Source: an uncultured Acidobacteriia bacterium
GTDB lineage: Bacteria > Acidobacteriota > Terriglobia > Bryobacterales > Bryobacteraceae
Assembly (NCBI GenBank): GCA_903907865.1
Contig: CAIVPR010000182.1
Location: 26,540 to 90,539 of the forward strand
DNA: 64,000 nt
Reading direction: 5' to 3'
Each line of letters begins with the position of its first letter. Positions within the stretch are counted from its first letter, which is position 1. The notes under the pieces are model-generated. The model was not told where the DNA came from, made no database searches, and saw only the letters and a program-made list of their open reading frames with translations. A program made the translations under genes and the position numbers. Positions 1-8,832 of the stretch are shown piece by piece.

Positions 1-2464
1 GGTGCGGTCCCCCGGCCTTGATGATGGTGGGCAGGTTGGTGACGGTGTGGCGTCCGACTTTGGTACTGCCGGGTGCCGCGGCAAGGGTCCACCTGGTGCC
101 GTCCCAGATGCAGACCGAGGGCAGCGACACATTGCGGAACCGCAGTTGCGCAATGACGCGACCCTGGGAATCCAAGGCGAAGGTGTCGAAGCTGGAGACG
201 ATCTGCGTGCCGATGGTGGTCGCTGTGGACAGCGTCGAGGAGTAGGCGAGGATTTGCTTGGTCTGCCCGTTCGACCAGATGAAGAACCGGGAGTCACCCG
301 CCGAGGTTGACGAGTTGAAGAGCACGTCGCCGTTGCCATTCACGTCCAACTGGCCCGGGTTGTTGATGGTGAGAGTCGCGTCGAGCTTGAGGGGAAAGGC
401 CAGAACCAACTGCGGCGTGCCGCCCGGCACGATTTTCGCGATCCCCGCGCCGGTGATGAGCCAGATGTCGCCGTTGGGGGCCTTGCGCATGTTGTAGGTG
501 GTGCCGTGGGACCCGCCGAACCACATGGTGTTCCCGAACAGGCGCTCACCCATGCCGAGGGTCATGTCCCAGTCGGTGCCGTTAAAGCCCGCGATGCTGC
601 CGGAATTGCCGCCGGCCTGGGCGTGCGGGAGGCCGGTACGGTCGCCGCCGATGAGGGTGTAGAGGTTCACCGGCAGGTCGAGATTCACCATGTCGCCCGC
701 CTGGAAGAGAACGAAAGGCGTGTTGTCCATGCGCGCCACGACGAGCGCGTTGGTATCGCCGCGGATCATGAGCACGATGCGGCCGAAGGCGTCGATGGAC
801 CCGCTTTCGACATCTTGGACGGTCTGGTCGAAGGCCTTCTTGCCGATGAGCTGGACCGGCGAGGTGGTGGTTCCCTTCCACAAGTGGATGCCGTTGCCGG
901 TGCTGCCAAAGGGATTGGCGTATATCAGGGTGCCCTGCCCCGGACTGCGCCAGAGGATTCCGGTCTGCGAACTGATGCGCAGTTGCGACATTTTCCCGTC
1001 GGGCGCGAACGAGAGGTACCACTGGGTGTTGTCTTCGAGCAGGACGCCGACGATGGCGGTGCCGTCCTCGTCGAACCAGGTGGCGGGGGCGTAGGTTTTG
1101 CCGCCGAGGAAAGACTTCACCTTGGAGGTGTTGGTGCCGGGGGTGGCTGTGGTCGAGGTCGGGATGGGGTCGCCCACGGCGACCAGCTTCTTGCGGCCGT
1201 TGAAATCGTGGCGGTAGAAGACGCGGTTGGTGCCGTTGGTGACTCCGTAGAAGGCGGTGCCGTCGCCCGCGATGCCGAAGTCGGCGTCGATGGAGAAGCC
1301 GTTGGCGATTTCGGGCAGCGTGTCGTGAGTGTTGACTAGCATCTCGTCGACGCCGTTGGAGCCGCGGAAGAGGCCGGTGTAGGTGGGGACGTCGCCGAGG
1401 AAGTGGAACGAGGCGCGGACCATCTTCCAGCCGGTCGAGGTCATGGAGCTGCGGTTGATGTAGAGGCTGCCGACGCCCTCGGTGGAACCTAGCGGGACGT
1501 TGCCGCTGAGGAAGGAGTCCAGTTCATCCTTGGTGCCGAGGTTGATTTCGGTGCCGTTGATGTTGGTGTCCTCGTAGCTGAGGATCTGGCCATCGTGGGT
1601 GATGGCGTGGGTGCGGAATTCGAGGGAGGTGGAGGCTCGGCCAAAACGCGGGACGCCGCCGGCACTCACCAACTGCCAAGTGCCGCCGTTCCAGTTGACC
1701 AGGGCGTTTTCGAGGCCGTCGAAGGAGGCGTTGAAGAACAGCCCGCCGTCGTCGGCCGGATAAATCATCGTCTGCTTCGGGCGCACCCTCCAAGTAGGCC
1801 GCGTCTGTTGGAGCGTGGAGTAGAGCTTCTTGACGGTGTAGGCCTGGGGTGCTTGCGAATAGACGTTGGAGTACGCGACCCAGCGCTGCTGGAGGCCGGG
1901 GAAAGTCTCGTTGTAGTTGTACGTAGCCCAGACCCAGACGCCGCCTTCGCCGGTGGCCTTGAGGTTGCCGGAGGAATCGATGGTGCCGAGCGAGGAACCG
2001 CCTTGGCGCTGGTTGGTGAGCGACCAGGAGAAGTTCACGCCGGAGATGGGCTTGTTATCGGCGTCGTAGGCGGTGGCTTGGAACTTGCTGGTGGTGCCGA
2101 CCTGCACGACCGCGACGCCGGGGGTGACTTCGAGCTTCGAAGGGATGGTCTGGAACGCCGCCTCGCCGCTGACCGAGCCCGACCTTGCCGTCGCCCGCAC
2201 GGTGGCGAGGCCCTTGGCGGTGACAAGACCGGTGGTGGAAATGGTGGCGGCGGACTGGTTCAGGGACCACGTCACGGGCGCGCTGGGAATTACATTGCCG
2301 CTCGCGTCGTGTACCACGGCGGTTAGCTGCAGTGTGCGTCCGACGAGAACCTGGGACTGGTCGGCGACGATCTCGACCCACGATGCGGTCTGCGCGGTGG
2401 CGGCCGTCGTCGCCAAGAAGAGCGCCGCGAGACAAAACAAAGCCACTTTGAGGCCGACCCGCAT
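1..2464 (-). CDS. Secreted Ig-like/beta-propeller-like protein, 3' end outside window
   Basis: The minus frame starting at ATG 2464-2462 stays open for over 820 codons to the window edge, so the C-terminus is missing. The start overlaps the stop of the DUF1501 gene (TAATG), implying translational coupling. The protein opens with a signal peptide of about 24 residues ending in ATAQT. Two bacterial Ig-like (BIG2-type) domains follow at roughly residues 27-165; typical phrases are VGRTLQLTAVV and GLATVRATA. The remaining ~650 residues are rich in Gly, Asp, Trp and beta-strand-like segments, including a WSNGQTKQIL-type motif, and resemble a beta-propeller or sensor-like repeat protein. No catalytic motif was seen. 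It is the third gene of an operon with DUF1549/1553 and DUF1501 proteins and probably works with them at the cell surface; the function is unknown. Confidence 0.85.
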   Translation of the reverse strand, partial: MRVGLKVALFCLAALFLATTAATAQTASWVEIVADQSQVLVGRTLQLTAVVHDASGNVIPSAPVTWSLNQSAATISTTGLVTAKGLATVRATARSGSVSGEAAFQTIPSKLEVTPGVAVVQVGTTSKFQATAYDADNKPISGVNFSWSLTNQRQGGSSLGTIDSSGNLKATGEGGVWVWATYNYNETFPGLQQRWVAYSNVYSQAPQAYTVKKLYSTLQQTRPTWRVRPKQTMIYPADDGGLFFNASFDGLENALVNWNGGTWQLVSAGGVPRFGRASTSLEFRTHAITHDGQILSYEDTNINGTEINLGTKDELDSFLSGNVPLGSTEGVGSLYINRSSMTSTGWKMVRASFHFLGDVPTYTGLFRGSNGVDEMLVNTHDTLPEIANGFSIDADFGIAGDGTAFYGVTNGTNRVFYRHDFNGRKKLVAVGDPIPTSTTATPGTNTSKVKSFLGGKTYAPATWFDEDGTAIVGVLLEDNTQWYLSFAPDGKMSQLRISSQTGILWRSPGQGTLIYANPFGSTGNGIHLWKGTTTSPVQLIGKKAFDQTVQDVESGSIDAFGRIVLMIRGDTNALVVARMDNTPFVLFQAGDMVNLDLPVNLYTLIGGDRTGLPHAQAGGNSGSIAGFNGTDWDMTLGMGERLFGNTMWFGGSHGTTYNMRKAPNGDIWLITGAGIAKIVPGGTPQLVLAFPLKLDATLTINNPGQLDVNGNGDVLFNSSTSAGDSRFFIWSNGQTKQILAYSSTLSTATTIGTQIVSSFDTFALDSQGRVIAQLRFRNVSLPSVCIWDGTRWTLAAAPGSTKVGRHTVTNLPTIIKAGGPH

Positions 2465-3798
2465 TAGCCGAAGACCTCATCGACGGGGCGGAAGTTCAGG
2501 TCCGGGTTTGCGTTGATGTAGCTGTAGCGGCGACCGGAAGGTGTGTTGTCGATCCCCTTCGTCCAGTCGATGCCCATGGCCGAGTAGATGGTGGCTGCGA
2601 TGTCGTCGGGATAGATCGGGCGTCCACCGCTCCAGCCTGGATCGACCAGCGAACTGCCATCCGCGGAGCTCTTCCCGATGGCGCGGCCGCCTTTGACGCC
2701 GCCGCCGATCATGGCGACGTTCATCACGGGGCGGTAGTGGTCGCGGCCGCCGCGGGAGTTGAGGGAGCCCGGGGTGCGTCCGAATTCGCCCATCATCACG
2801 ATGAGGGTCTGGTCAAGGTCGCCGGAGGCGCGGAGATCGTCCACTAAGGCCGCGATGGCGCGGTCAAGGTCGTTGGCCAACTGGTAAATGCTGCTGGAGT
2901 TGCTCCGGTCGAACTGACCGATGTGGGTATCCCAGCCGCCATGGGTGATGCTGACGAAGGCGACGCCCATCTTGCCTTGGATGGCGTTGCGGGCGACGAT
3001 GAGGGGTCGACCGATCGAGTTGGCCCCGTAGCGGCCCTCGTCGTCGGTGGAGAACTTGAAGACGGCGTCGACTGAGGGGTTGTACATCATCGCCTTCGCG
3101 TTGGCGTAGTAGCCGGCGTAGGCGGAGACATCCACGTTGGCGGCGGTGTCGCGTAGGGGAGCGTCGAGGTCGCGGAGCAGTTGATACCGGTCCTCAAAGT
3201 GCTGCTGGCTGCTGGTTCCGAAGTAGTTGTGGGTCAGGGTGGCGATGCCGGTGCGGGTGGCGGGCGGCATCATTGGCTGGTAGGGGCCGCCGAGGAAGGT
3301 TGCGCCCTGGAGGTTCTGGTTGAACGCCATGAAAGGCGGAAGCAGGCCCTTGGACGTCCGTTCGTAGCCGACGACAGCTCCGATGTGCGGGATTTCGGCG
3401 GCCAGCGCCGGGTTTTGGGAGTGGGAAGTCTGGATGTAGAACTGGCCGCGCTCGTGGGCGGCCTCCCAGCTGGCGCAGGAGCGGATCGCCAGCAGGTCAT
3501 TCGTGTGCGCGGAAAGCTTGGGCCAATAGGTCTTGGAGAGCGAGAGGCCACCCGAGTACTGGACGATGTTGGCGTCGGACGGATTCCACGGGCCGTCCTT
3601 CGGGTCCCAAGTGTCCATATGGCTGGGACCGCCGTTCATGTTGATGAAAATGCAGGTCTTGGCGGTATTCCGTGTTGCGACCCCGGTCGAAAGGACCTGG
3701 GCGTCGGCATGCGGCCGGAACAGCGTGGCGGCACCGGCACCGAAGAGGAAATGGCGTCGCGTGAACGGGGCGTGGTCTGGACAGTTTTTCCGGATCAT
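2464..3798 (-). CDS. DUF1501 family protein, Tat-exported
   Basis: This 444-residue protein begins with a twin-arginine signal (RRHFLFGAGAA at residues 14-24). It carries the hallmarks of DUF1501, a sulfatase/alkaline-phosphatase-like fold: NMNGGPSHMDTWDPK near residue 53, HGGWDTH in the middle, and MMGEFGRTPG followed by GRDHY in the last third. DUF1501 genes almost always sit beside DUF1549/DUF1553 genes in Acidobacteriota and Planctomycetota, as here, where that gene ends 6 bp upstream. The family's biochemical role is not established, although periplasmic sulfatase-like or polysaccharide-related activity is often suspected. Its stop overlaps the start of the downstream Ig-like protein. 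Confidence 0.95.
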   Translation of the reverse strand: MIRKNCPDHAPFTRRHFLFGAGAATLFRPHADAQVLSTGVATRNTAKTCIFINMNGGPSHMDTWDPKDGPWNPSDANIVQYSGGLSLSKTYWPKLSAHTNDLLAIRSCASWEAAHERGQFYIQTSHSQNPALAAEIPHIGAVVGYERTSKGLLPPFMAFNQNLQGATFLGGPYQPMMPPATRTGIATLTHNYFGTSSQQHFEDRYQLLRDLDAPLRDTAANVDVSAYAGYYANAKAMMYNPSVDAVFKFSTDDEGRYGANSIGRPLIVARNAIQGKMGVAFVSITHGGWDTHIGQFDRSNSSSIYQLANDLDRAIAALVDDLRASGDLDQTLIVMMGEFGRTPGSLNSRGGRDHYRPVMNVAMIGGGVKGGRAIGKSSADGSSLVDPGWSGGRPIYPDDIAATIYSAMGIDWTKGIDNTPSGRRYSYINANPDLNFRPVDEVFG

Positions 3799-3804
3799 GT
3801 GGCC

Positions 3805-5703
3805 TCAGTAGTTGAACGCGAAGTCGAGCTTGTTCAGGAGCGCCCATTGAAGGTCGCTCAACCATTGGTAGCGGGGGCCGGTGCGGCGCTGCATCACAAT
3901 GTTCAATTCCGCCGCGGTCGGGTAGCGGGACAGGGTCGCGAGGAAGATTTGGGTGATGGCGTCGGTGTCGTTGGGGATCTGGGCGTCGGTCAGGTGGACG
4001 CGGTTGGTGATGCCGACGTTCGAGATCTGGGTCCCCATGGACCGGTAGACGTTGTTCGAATCGTTCATCATGAACAGCAGGCCGAGGATGGTGGGGGACG
4101 AGGTGCGGTCGAGCGTGTACCAGTTGCCGCGCCCGAATTGCGTTAGGAAGTCGGTCACGCGGGAGTCCGAGAAAGGCTCCGTGGGATCGGGCAGCTGGTT
4201 GGCGTAGGTGGCGACGCCGGTGTTCCCGATCAGCGTCATGGGCTGTTCGGTGTGGGTGGCGGTGATCAGGGCGTCGTACATTTGCTCCGCGGACAGGCGG
4301 CGCGGCTGGTAGCGGGCGAAGTATTTCGCATAGACCGGCTGCCATTGGCCTTCATAACGACTGGAAAGCTGGTAGGTTTCGCTGTTGACAATCTGGCGGA
4401 TGAGGGGCTTGATGTGGAAGCCGCTCTGGATAAAGGAGTCAGCCAGTTGCTCCAGCAGTTGGGGGTTGGAGTTCTGGATCGGCCAATCGCCGGGCGGCGG
4501 GTTGTTGGGATCCACGCGGGCAAGGTCCCAGCCATCGGGCGGGTCCACGATGCCGTAGCCGAAGAAGTAGCTCCAGAGGTAGTTGACGGTGGCGCGGGCG
4601 AATTGACGGTCGCTGGTGATCAGGTTCGCCAGTTCGGCGCGCCAGTTGCCCGAGGAGGGGGTGGAGCCGTCTGTAAAGTAGACGGGAGTGACGACGGCGT
4701 CGACGCGGGCCGGGCGACAGCCGGGATTCGAGGGCGAGACGGAACCGGAGTACGACCCGTAGGAGCGGTCGACGACGGTGACCTGCGGGCGGTAGCCGAT
4801 GGGGTCGTCACTGAGCCGGACGAACTGCATGCGGGAAAGGAACGACGACATCTTCCAGAAGTCGCTGCGCGTGCGGCGGCTTAGATAAAGGTTGATCTTT
4901 TCGAGGTGCGCGCGGCCGTTGTGGCAGGACAGGCATTCGGTTTTGTAGCCGAGGAAACCGGTGGTGACCTTTTCGGTGATGTCGTCCCAGGAATCTTGGA
5001 CGGGACCGTTGAGGTCCATCCAACGGGCGAAGAACTGGGTGCCGGGAACGTCGTCGACGCGTCCGGAGGCGGTCAGGAAGCGGCGGACGAAGTAGTCGTA
5101 GGATTGGTCCTCGGCGAAGAGCTGGTGGAGGAAACCGGAGAAAACATTGCGGCCCGGGGTGGAGATGTTGTCGTGGGCGCGGGTGACCTTGAAGCGGTTG
5201 GCGAGGAAGAGCGCCATCTGGTCGGCGTAGGCCGGGGCGGCGAGCAGACTTTCGATCAGGTCGGCGCGCTTGGTGGGGCTGGGGTCGTCGATGAAGCGCT
5301 TGGCGTCGGCGGGGGACGGAATGCGGCCCGAGAGGTCGAGGTAGATGCGGCGGACGAACTCGGAGTCGTTGGTGGTAGGGGCCGGAGGGACGCCATCGGA
5401 CGCCATTAGCGCGAAGACGGCCTGGTCGATGAAGCTGGTGGACTGCGCAATGCGGGAGCGGCGGTCGAACATGGCCCGCTTGCGGAGGCGCGCGGTGCGG
5501 GAGAATTCGGTGAACTGGCGGTCGAGATCGAGGCTCTGGGCAATTTCGGTGCGCAGGGCCGACGGGTAGACCGGACAGTAGGGGTCGCTTGGCGGGGCGG
5601 CCAGCGGGTACGGGTCCGAGCCGGGATCGGAGACCGGATCCTGGGCTGTCAGGGCAAGCGCAGCCAATAGGAAGGCAAGGGTGAAGCGCTGTAGGAGGCG
5701 CAT
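3805..5703 (-). CDS. DUF1549/DUF1553 domain protein with haem-type CxxCH motif
   Basis: This 632-residue secreted protein is the first gene of the operon. A signal peptide occupies about residues 1-20, ending in ALTAQ. The DUF1549 part is recognisable by LSGRIPSPADAKRFIDD and by the LLAAPAYADQMALFLANRFK segment near residues 150-170. The DUF1553 part near residues 360-500 contains ANLITSDRQFARATVNYLW, FGYGIVDPPD and RRLSAEQMYDALI. Between them lies CLSCH, a c-type haem attachment motif usual in this family (PSCyt2-like proteins). The pair with DUF1501 is a known conserved neighbourhood of unknown role. The start ATG 5703 gives the signal peptide directly. Confidence 0.93.
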   Translation of the reverse strand: MRLLQRFTLAFLLAALALTAQDPVSDPGSDPYPLAAPPSDPYCPVYPSALRTEIAQSLDLDRQFTEFSRTARLRKRAMFDRRSRIAQSTSFIDQAVFALMASDGVPPAPTTNDSEFVRRIYLDLSGRIPSPADAKRFIDDPSPTKRADLIESLLAAPAYADQMALFLANRFKVTRAHDNISTPGRNVFSGFLHQLFAEDQSYDYFVRRFLTASGRVDDVPGTQFFARWMDLNGPVQDSWDDITEKVTTGFLGYKTECLSCHNGRAHLEKINLYLSRRTRSDFWKMSSFLSRMQFVRLSDDPIGYRPQVTVVDRSYGSYSGSVSPSNPGCRPARVDAVVTPVYFTDGSTPSSGNWRAELANLITSDRQFARATVNYLWSYFFGYGIVDPPDGWDLARVDPNNPPPGDWPIQNSNPQLLEQLADSFIQSGFHIKPLIRQIVNSETYQLSSRYEGQWQPVYAKYFARYQPRRLSAEQMYDALITATHTEQPMTLIGNTGVATYANQLPDPTEPFSDSRVTDFLTQFGRGNWYTLDRTSSPTILGLLFMMNDSNNVYRSMGTQISNVGITNRVHLTDAQIPNDTDAITQIFLATLSRYPTAAELNIVMQRRTGPRYQWLSDLQWALLNKLDFAFNY

Positions 5704-5847
5704 GGTCGATCAGGCTAATTGTACACCGAGGCGGATGGCGCTTCCCGCAGCCTGAAAGTTACACACGGAAAAATCGCGGTCGCGAGCGTATGAGGGGCTG
5801 GATTTTTGTCCGCGATTGGAATAGAATTGGAGCCCGAAAGGATTCCC

Positions 5848-6486
5848 ATGCCCAGTATGCCCACCACGAGAAGGTTTGCCGCAGCGCTTGCGATGGCGGG
5901 AGTGTTCGCGCTCAGCGGTTGCGACAGTCCCAAGCCGGTTGAAAAGAAGGCCGAAGTGAAGAAGCCCGCGATTCCCGAGGGCGCGATCACGGCGTTGACT
6001 GCCTATTACGAGGTCTACAAGGTGGTGCGGACAACGGCACCGGACCTGCAGACCGCCAGTATTTCCGGTGTCAAGGTCGATGGCGTGGCGTCGGGCGAGG
6101 GCAAGTACGCGCAGTGGAAGATCGTTTTCGTCTCGGCCAGCAAGCAGCAGGCCTATACCTGCCTGTATTCGACCGTGGAGCAAGGCACCAACGTCCTCCG
6201 CGGCATCAACAACCAAGGGTCGATGAAGTGGGCCGGTGCCAACCAGAACGCGGCACCGTTTTCGAATTCGGACTTCTCGGTGGATTCGGACGTGGCATTC
6301 AAAGCGGCTGCCGAAAAGGCTGCGGAGTGGCTGGACAAGAACAAGGGCAAGGAAGTGACCGAATTCGCGCTCGGAAACGCCTCCACCTTCCCGAGTCCCA
6401 TGTGGTATGTGCAGTGGGGCGACAAGAAGGGCGGATACTTGGCTTACGTGAACGCGTCCACCGGCAAGATTTATACGCGGAAGTAG
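5848..6486 (+). CDS. Small lipoprotein, unknown function
   Basis: About 212 residues. ATG 5848 is chosen because GAAAGGA lies 6 bp before it; an earlier in-frame start at 5806 would add 14 residues with no signal character. A lipoprotein signal peptide ends in the lipobox LSGC, with Cys at about residue 25, followed by a Lys-rich linker. The mature part has a repeated alpha/beta look, and the C-terminal stretch WYVQWGDKKGGYLAYVNAS resembles the last strand of PepSY-like folds, but no family could be assigned. It is divergent from the DUF1549 gene and convergent with the racemase gene, which ends 3 bp away. Confidence 0.85.
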   Translation: MPSMPTTRRFAAALAMAGVFALSGCDSPKPVEKKAEVKKPAIPEGAITALTAYYEVYKVVRTTAPDLQTASISGVKVDGVASGEGKYAQWKIVFVSASKQQAYTCLYSTVEQGTNVLRGINNQGSMKWAGANQNAAPFSNSDFSVDSDVAFKAAAEKAAEWLDKNKGKEVTEFALGNASTFPSPMWYVQWGDKKGGYLAYVNASTGKIYTRK

Positions 6487-6489
6487 GCG

Positions 6490-7149
6490 TTAGAGCTTTT
6501 CCATCTCGGAACGTGCCCGTCGGATCGCCAGTTCCGGACTGGATAGCACCGGCGGGCCTCCGGGCGGGAGGAGCGCGGCGACCCGGGCCATCGAGGCTTG
6601 GGCAAGGACGACGACATCCACCTTGGGCAGCAGGTCGGTCAAAGTTGCGATGAGGAGCCGGTCGTGTTCGGCGGTGTCGCCGGCGGAAACCGCCTCGAAG
6701 GCGCCCTTCGCGAGGGCCGGGATCAGTTCGACCTCTTTGCCCGCCTTGGCCGCAGTGTCCCGCAGCAATTCGAGGGTCGGATTCAAGGTGGTCGACAGTG
6801 TGGCGGCGACTCCGATGCGGGTGCCTAGTTCGATTGCCTTTTCGGCCATGGCTTGATCGACCCGGAGAACCGGGAAGTCGAATTGGCGCTGGGCCAGTTC
6901 AGTCGCCTTGCCGATCGAGGAACAGGTGACAAGGACAGCGTCCGCACCGCTGTCCCTTGCGATTCCCACAAGCGCCGCCACCCGGCGGATGGTGTTCTCA
7001 GTGAGTTCGCCTGCCGCGATGGTATTGCGGATGAGCGATTCGTCGGACATGTGGAACACTTCGATGCCGTCGAGGTGTTCCTTGACGAGCGTGGCGAAAG
7101 CGGGGATCACCACGTGGCTGGTGTGCAGGAGGGCTAGCTTGCGGGGCAT
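6490..7149 (-). CDS. Aspartate/glutamate racemase family protein
   Basis: About 219 residues starting at MPRKLALLHTSHVV. An upstream extension to 7281 would lie inside the preceding amidohydrolase gene and looks non-coding. The first catalytic-type cysteine of the Asp/Glu/hydantoin racemase superfamily is present in VLVTCSSIG. The second site reads VVLAQASMAR, so the second cysteine is absent; this occurs in some racemase-like subfamilies whose activity is not racemisation. A cytosolic enzyme acting on a small acid is likely, but the substrate is unknown. It follows the amidohydrolase gene by 5 bp on the same strand, so the two are probably co-transcribed and may share a catabolic pathway. 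Confidence 0.85.
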   Translation of the reverse strand: MPRKLALLHTSHVVIPAFATLVKEHLDGIEVFHMSDESLIRNTIAAGELTENTIRRVAALVGIARDSGADAVLVTCSSIGKATELAQRQFDFPVLRVDQAMAEKAIELGTRIGVAATLSTTLNPTLELLRDTAAKAGKEVELIPALAKGAFEAVSAGDTAEHDRLLIATLTDLLPKVDVVVLAQASMARVAALLPPGGPPVLSSPELAIRRARSEMEKL

Positions 7150-7154
7150 GAAGG

Positions 7155-8144
7155 CTATTTCTTCTGGTCCAAACGGAGGAACCGGGCAGCGTTGTTGTAG
7201 AGGATGTCGCGCTTCTGCTCCGGAGTCAGGTAGTCGGCAGTGTCGATGATGTTGATCGATTGCGCCATCAGGTTCGGCCACAATAATTGATCGGTCCCGA
7301 ACATGACGCGATCCTCGAATCCAGCCTCCACCATCCGTTGGATGTAGCGGTTCACCTCTTTGATCGGATAGCTCCAGATCAAGCCGGCCACGTCAACATA
7401 GACATGCGAGTTGGCCTGCAGGAGCGTGAGCAGGTTGTCGATCATCGGGTAGCCCGCGTGCATGATCCACAGCCGCAGTTTCGGGTGCCTTGCGAGGAGT
7501 TCCTCGAACAGCAGCGGATCGCCTTTGGAGCCCCTGAACTTGGGAGTACCCAGGTTGGCGCGGCCAGAGCCGCCAGTGCCCATATGCACCCCAACCGGAA
7601 TGTCGAGCTCTTCGGCCAAGGCGAAATATTCGTCGACGGTCGGATCGCTCGGGGAGATGCCCTCGTACTGCAAACCGATTTCACCCATGACGCGGAAGCC
7701 ACCCTTGGAGAATGCCTCGCGCAGGCGCTTGAGTTCGGCGTCTTTCTTGGGACCTGACAGGGAGTTGCGGTCGAACGCGGTTCCGGGGATCACCCGGCCC
7801 GGAGCGTCGGCCTTCCATTGGTTCACGGTCTTCTCGTCACCCATCACAACCGCAGTGACGTTCATGCGTTCCATCTCGGCCAGGACTTCCTTCTCGTACG
7901 ATTCGGGGGTCTTGGCTGGCAGCAGGGGGTTGGCGCACGGGACGGGTTTCCAGCCGAAGCGGTCTTCCTTTTGCCCAGGGTCCGAGGCAAGGAAGGCGGG
8001 AGTGTTGGCGCAGGCCGGCTGCCCTCCCATGGTCATCGCCGCGTGCACATGCATGTCAATGATCGGTTGGCGCAGGATGGCGTTTTGGGCGCAGAGCGTG
8101 TGGGCTGCTAGCGCTGCGGCTGCGGACAGGTAGGGAAATCGCAT
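7155..8144 (-). CDS. Secreted amidohydrolase-family metal hydrolase
   Basis: This 329-residue protein begins with a signal peptide (about 19 residues ending LCAQ). It has the amidohydrolase-2 (PF04909-like) TIM-barrel motifs: DMHVHA near residue 30, GVHMGTGGSGR in mid-protein, LWIMHAGYP and MFGTDQLLWPN near the C-terminus. These supply the metal-binding His and Asp ligands of the superfamily. Members include decarboxylases and lactonases, so the reaction cannot be named. The 5' end nearly abuts the divergent sulfotransferase-like gene. The racemase-like gene follows 5 bp downstream. Confidence 0.92.
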   Translation of the reverse strand: MRFPYLSAAAALAAHTLCAQNAILRQPIIDMHVHAAMTMGGQPACANTPAFLASDPGQKEDRFGWKPVPCANPLLPAKTPESYEKEVLAEMERMNVTAVVMGDEKTVNQWKADAPGRVIPGTAFDRNSLSGPKKDAELKRLREAFSKGGFRVMGEIGLQYEGISPSDPTVDEYFALAEELDIPVGVHMGTGGSGRANLGTPKFRGSKGDPLLFEELLARHPKLRLWIMHAGYPMIDNLLTLLQANSHVYVDVAGLIWSYPIKEVNRYIQRMVEAGFEDRVMFGTDQLLWPNLMAQSINIIDTADYLTPEQKRDILYNNAARFLRLDQKK

Positions 8145-8147
8145 GGG

Positions 8148-8825
8148 ATGATGAGGGGGCTGGCGTTGTTGATGATATCAAGCGATTTGACCGACGTGAC
8201 GAAACCGGCAACCCTGCCCCCGCTTGGCGACGATGTCGTGGTCGTTTCCGGTCTTCCCCGCTCCGGCACTTCCCTGCTGATGCAGATGCTCGACGCGGGC
8301 GGCATGCAAATCCTCACCGACAACAAGCGCGAGGCCGACGAGGACAATCCCAGAGGCTATTTCGAGTTCGAGCCGGTGAAGAAGATGTTGGGGAACGATG
8401 CGAACACTGGTTGGATTGCCGGAGCCCGTGGCAAGGCGGTCAAGGTAGTCGTCCCGATTGTCGCCTCGCTTCCTATTGGGCAACGGTATCGGGTAATCTT
8501 GGTGGAACGCGACCTCGGGGAGCTCCTAGCGTCGCAGGCCAGGATGATTGCGCGGCTGGGCAGCGTAATCCCGGATTCGTCCGAACGGCGCGACCACTTG
8601 GCCCGGGAGTACGCCAGAATCATGGAGCGGACGGTAGCGATATTGGAAGCCCGGGCGGATGTCCGGCTGCTGATCGTGCGTTACGGGAGTATCTTGGCCG
8701 ATCCACTTCTTGCCGCCGCGGCTATCAACGCCTTTGTCGGAGGTGCGTTGGACACAGCCAGAATGGCGGCGGTCGTCGAACCGGCGCTCCATCGCAATCG
8801 TGATCGGGACGTATTGAGCGACTGA
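8148..8825 (+). CDS. Sulfotransferase-like P-loop protein
   Basis: About 225 residues. The N-terminal motif VVVSGLPRSGTSLLMQMLDAGG is the PAPS 5'-phosphosulfate binding loop of sulfotransferases and related P-loop proteins. The later YRVILVERDLGELLASQ segment resembles the strand before the 3'-phosphate site. The protein is shorter than usual bacterial sulfotransferases (about 270-300 residues) and an acceptor site cannot be identified. ATG 8148, 8151 or 8172 could be the start; only 3 bp separate 8148 from the start of the divergent amidohydrolase gene, so each promoter must lie within the other's coding region unless the later start is used. Confidence 0.85.
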   Translation: MMRGLALLMISSDLTDVTKPATLPPLGDDVVVVSGLPRSGTSLLMQMLDAGGMQILTDNKREADEDNPRGYFEFEPVKKMLGNDANTGWIAGARGKAVKVVVPIVASLPIGQRYRVILVERDLGELLASQARMIARLGSVIPDSSERRDHLAREYARIMERTVAILEARADVRLLIVRYGSILADPLLAAAAINAFVGGALDTARMAAVVEPALHRNRDRDVLSD

Positions 8826-8832
8826 CAGGGAC

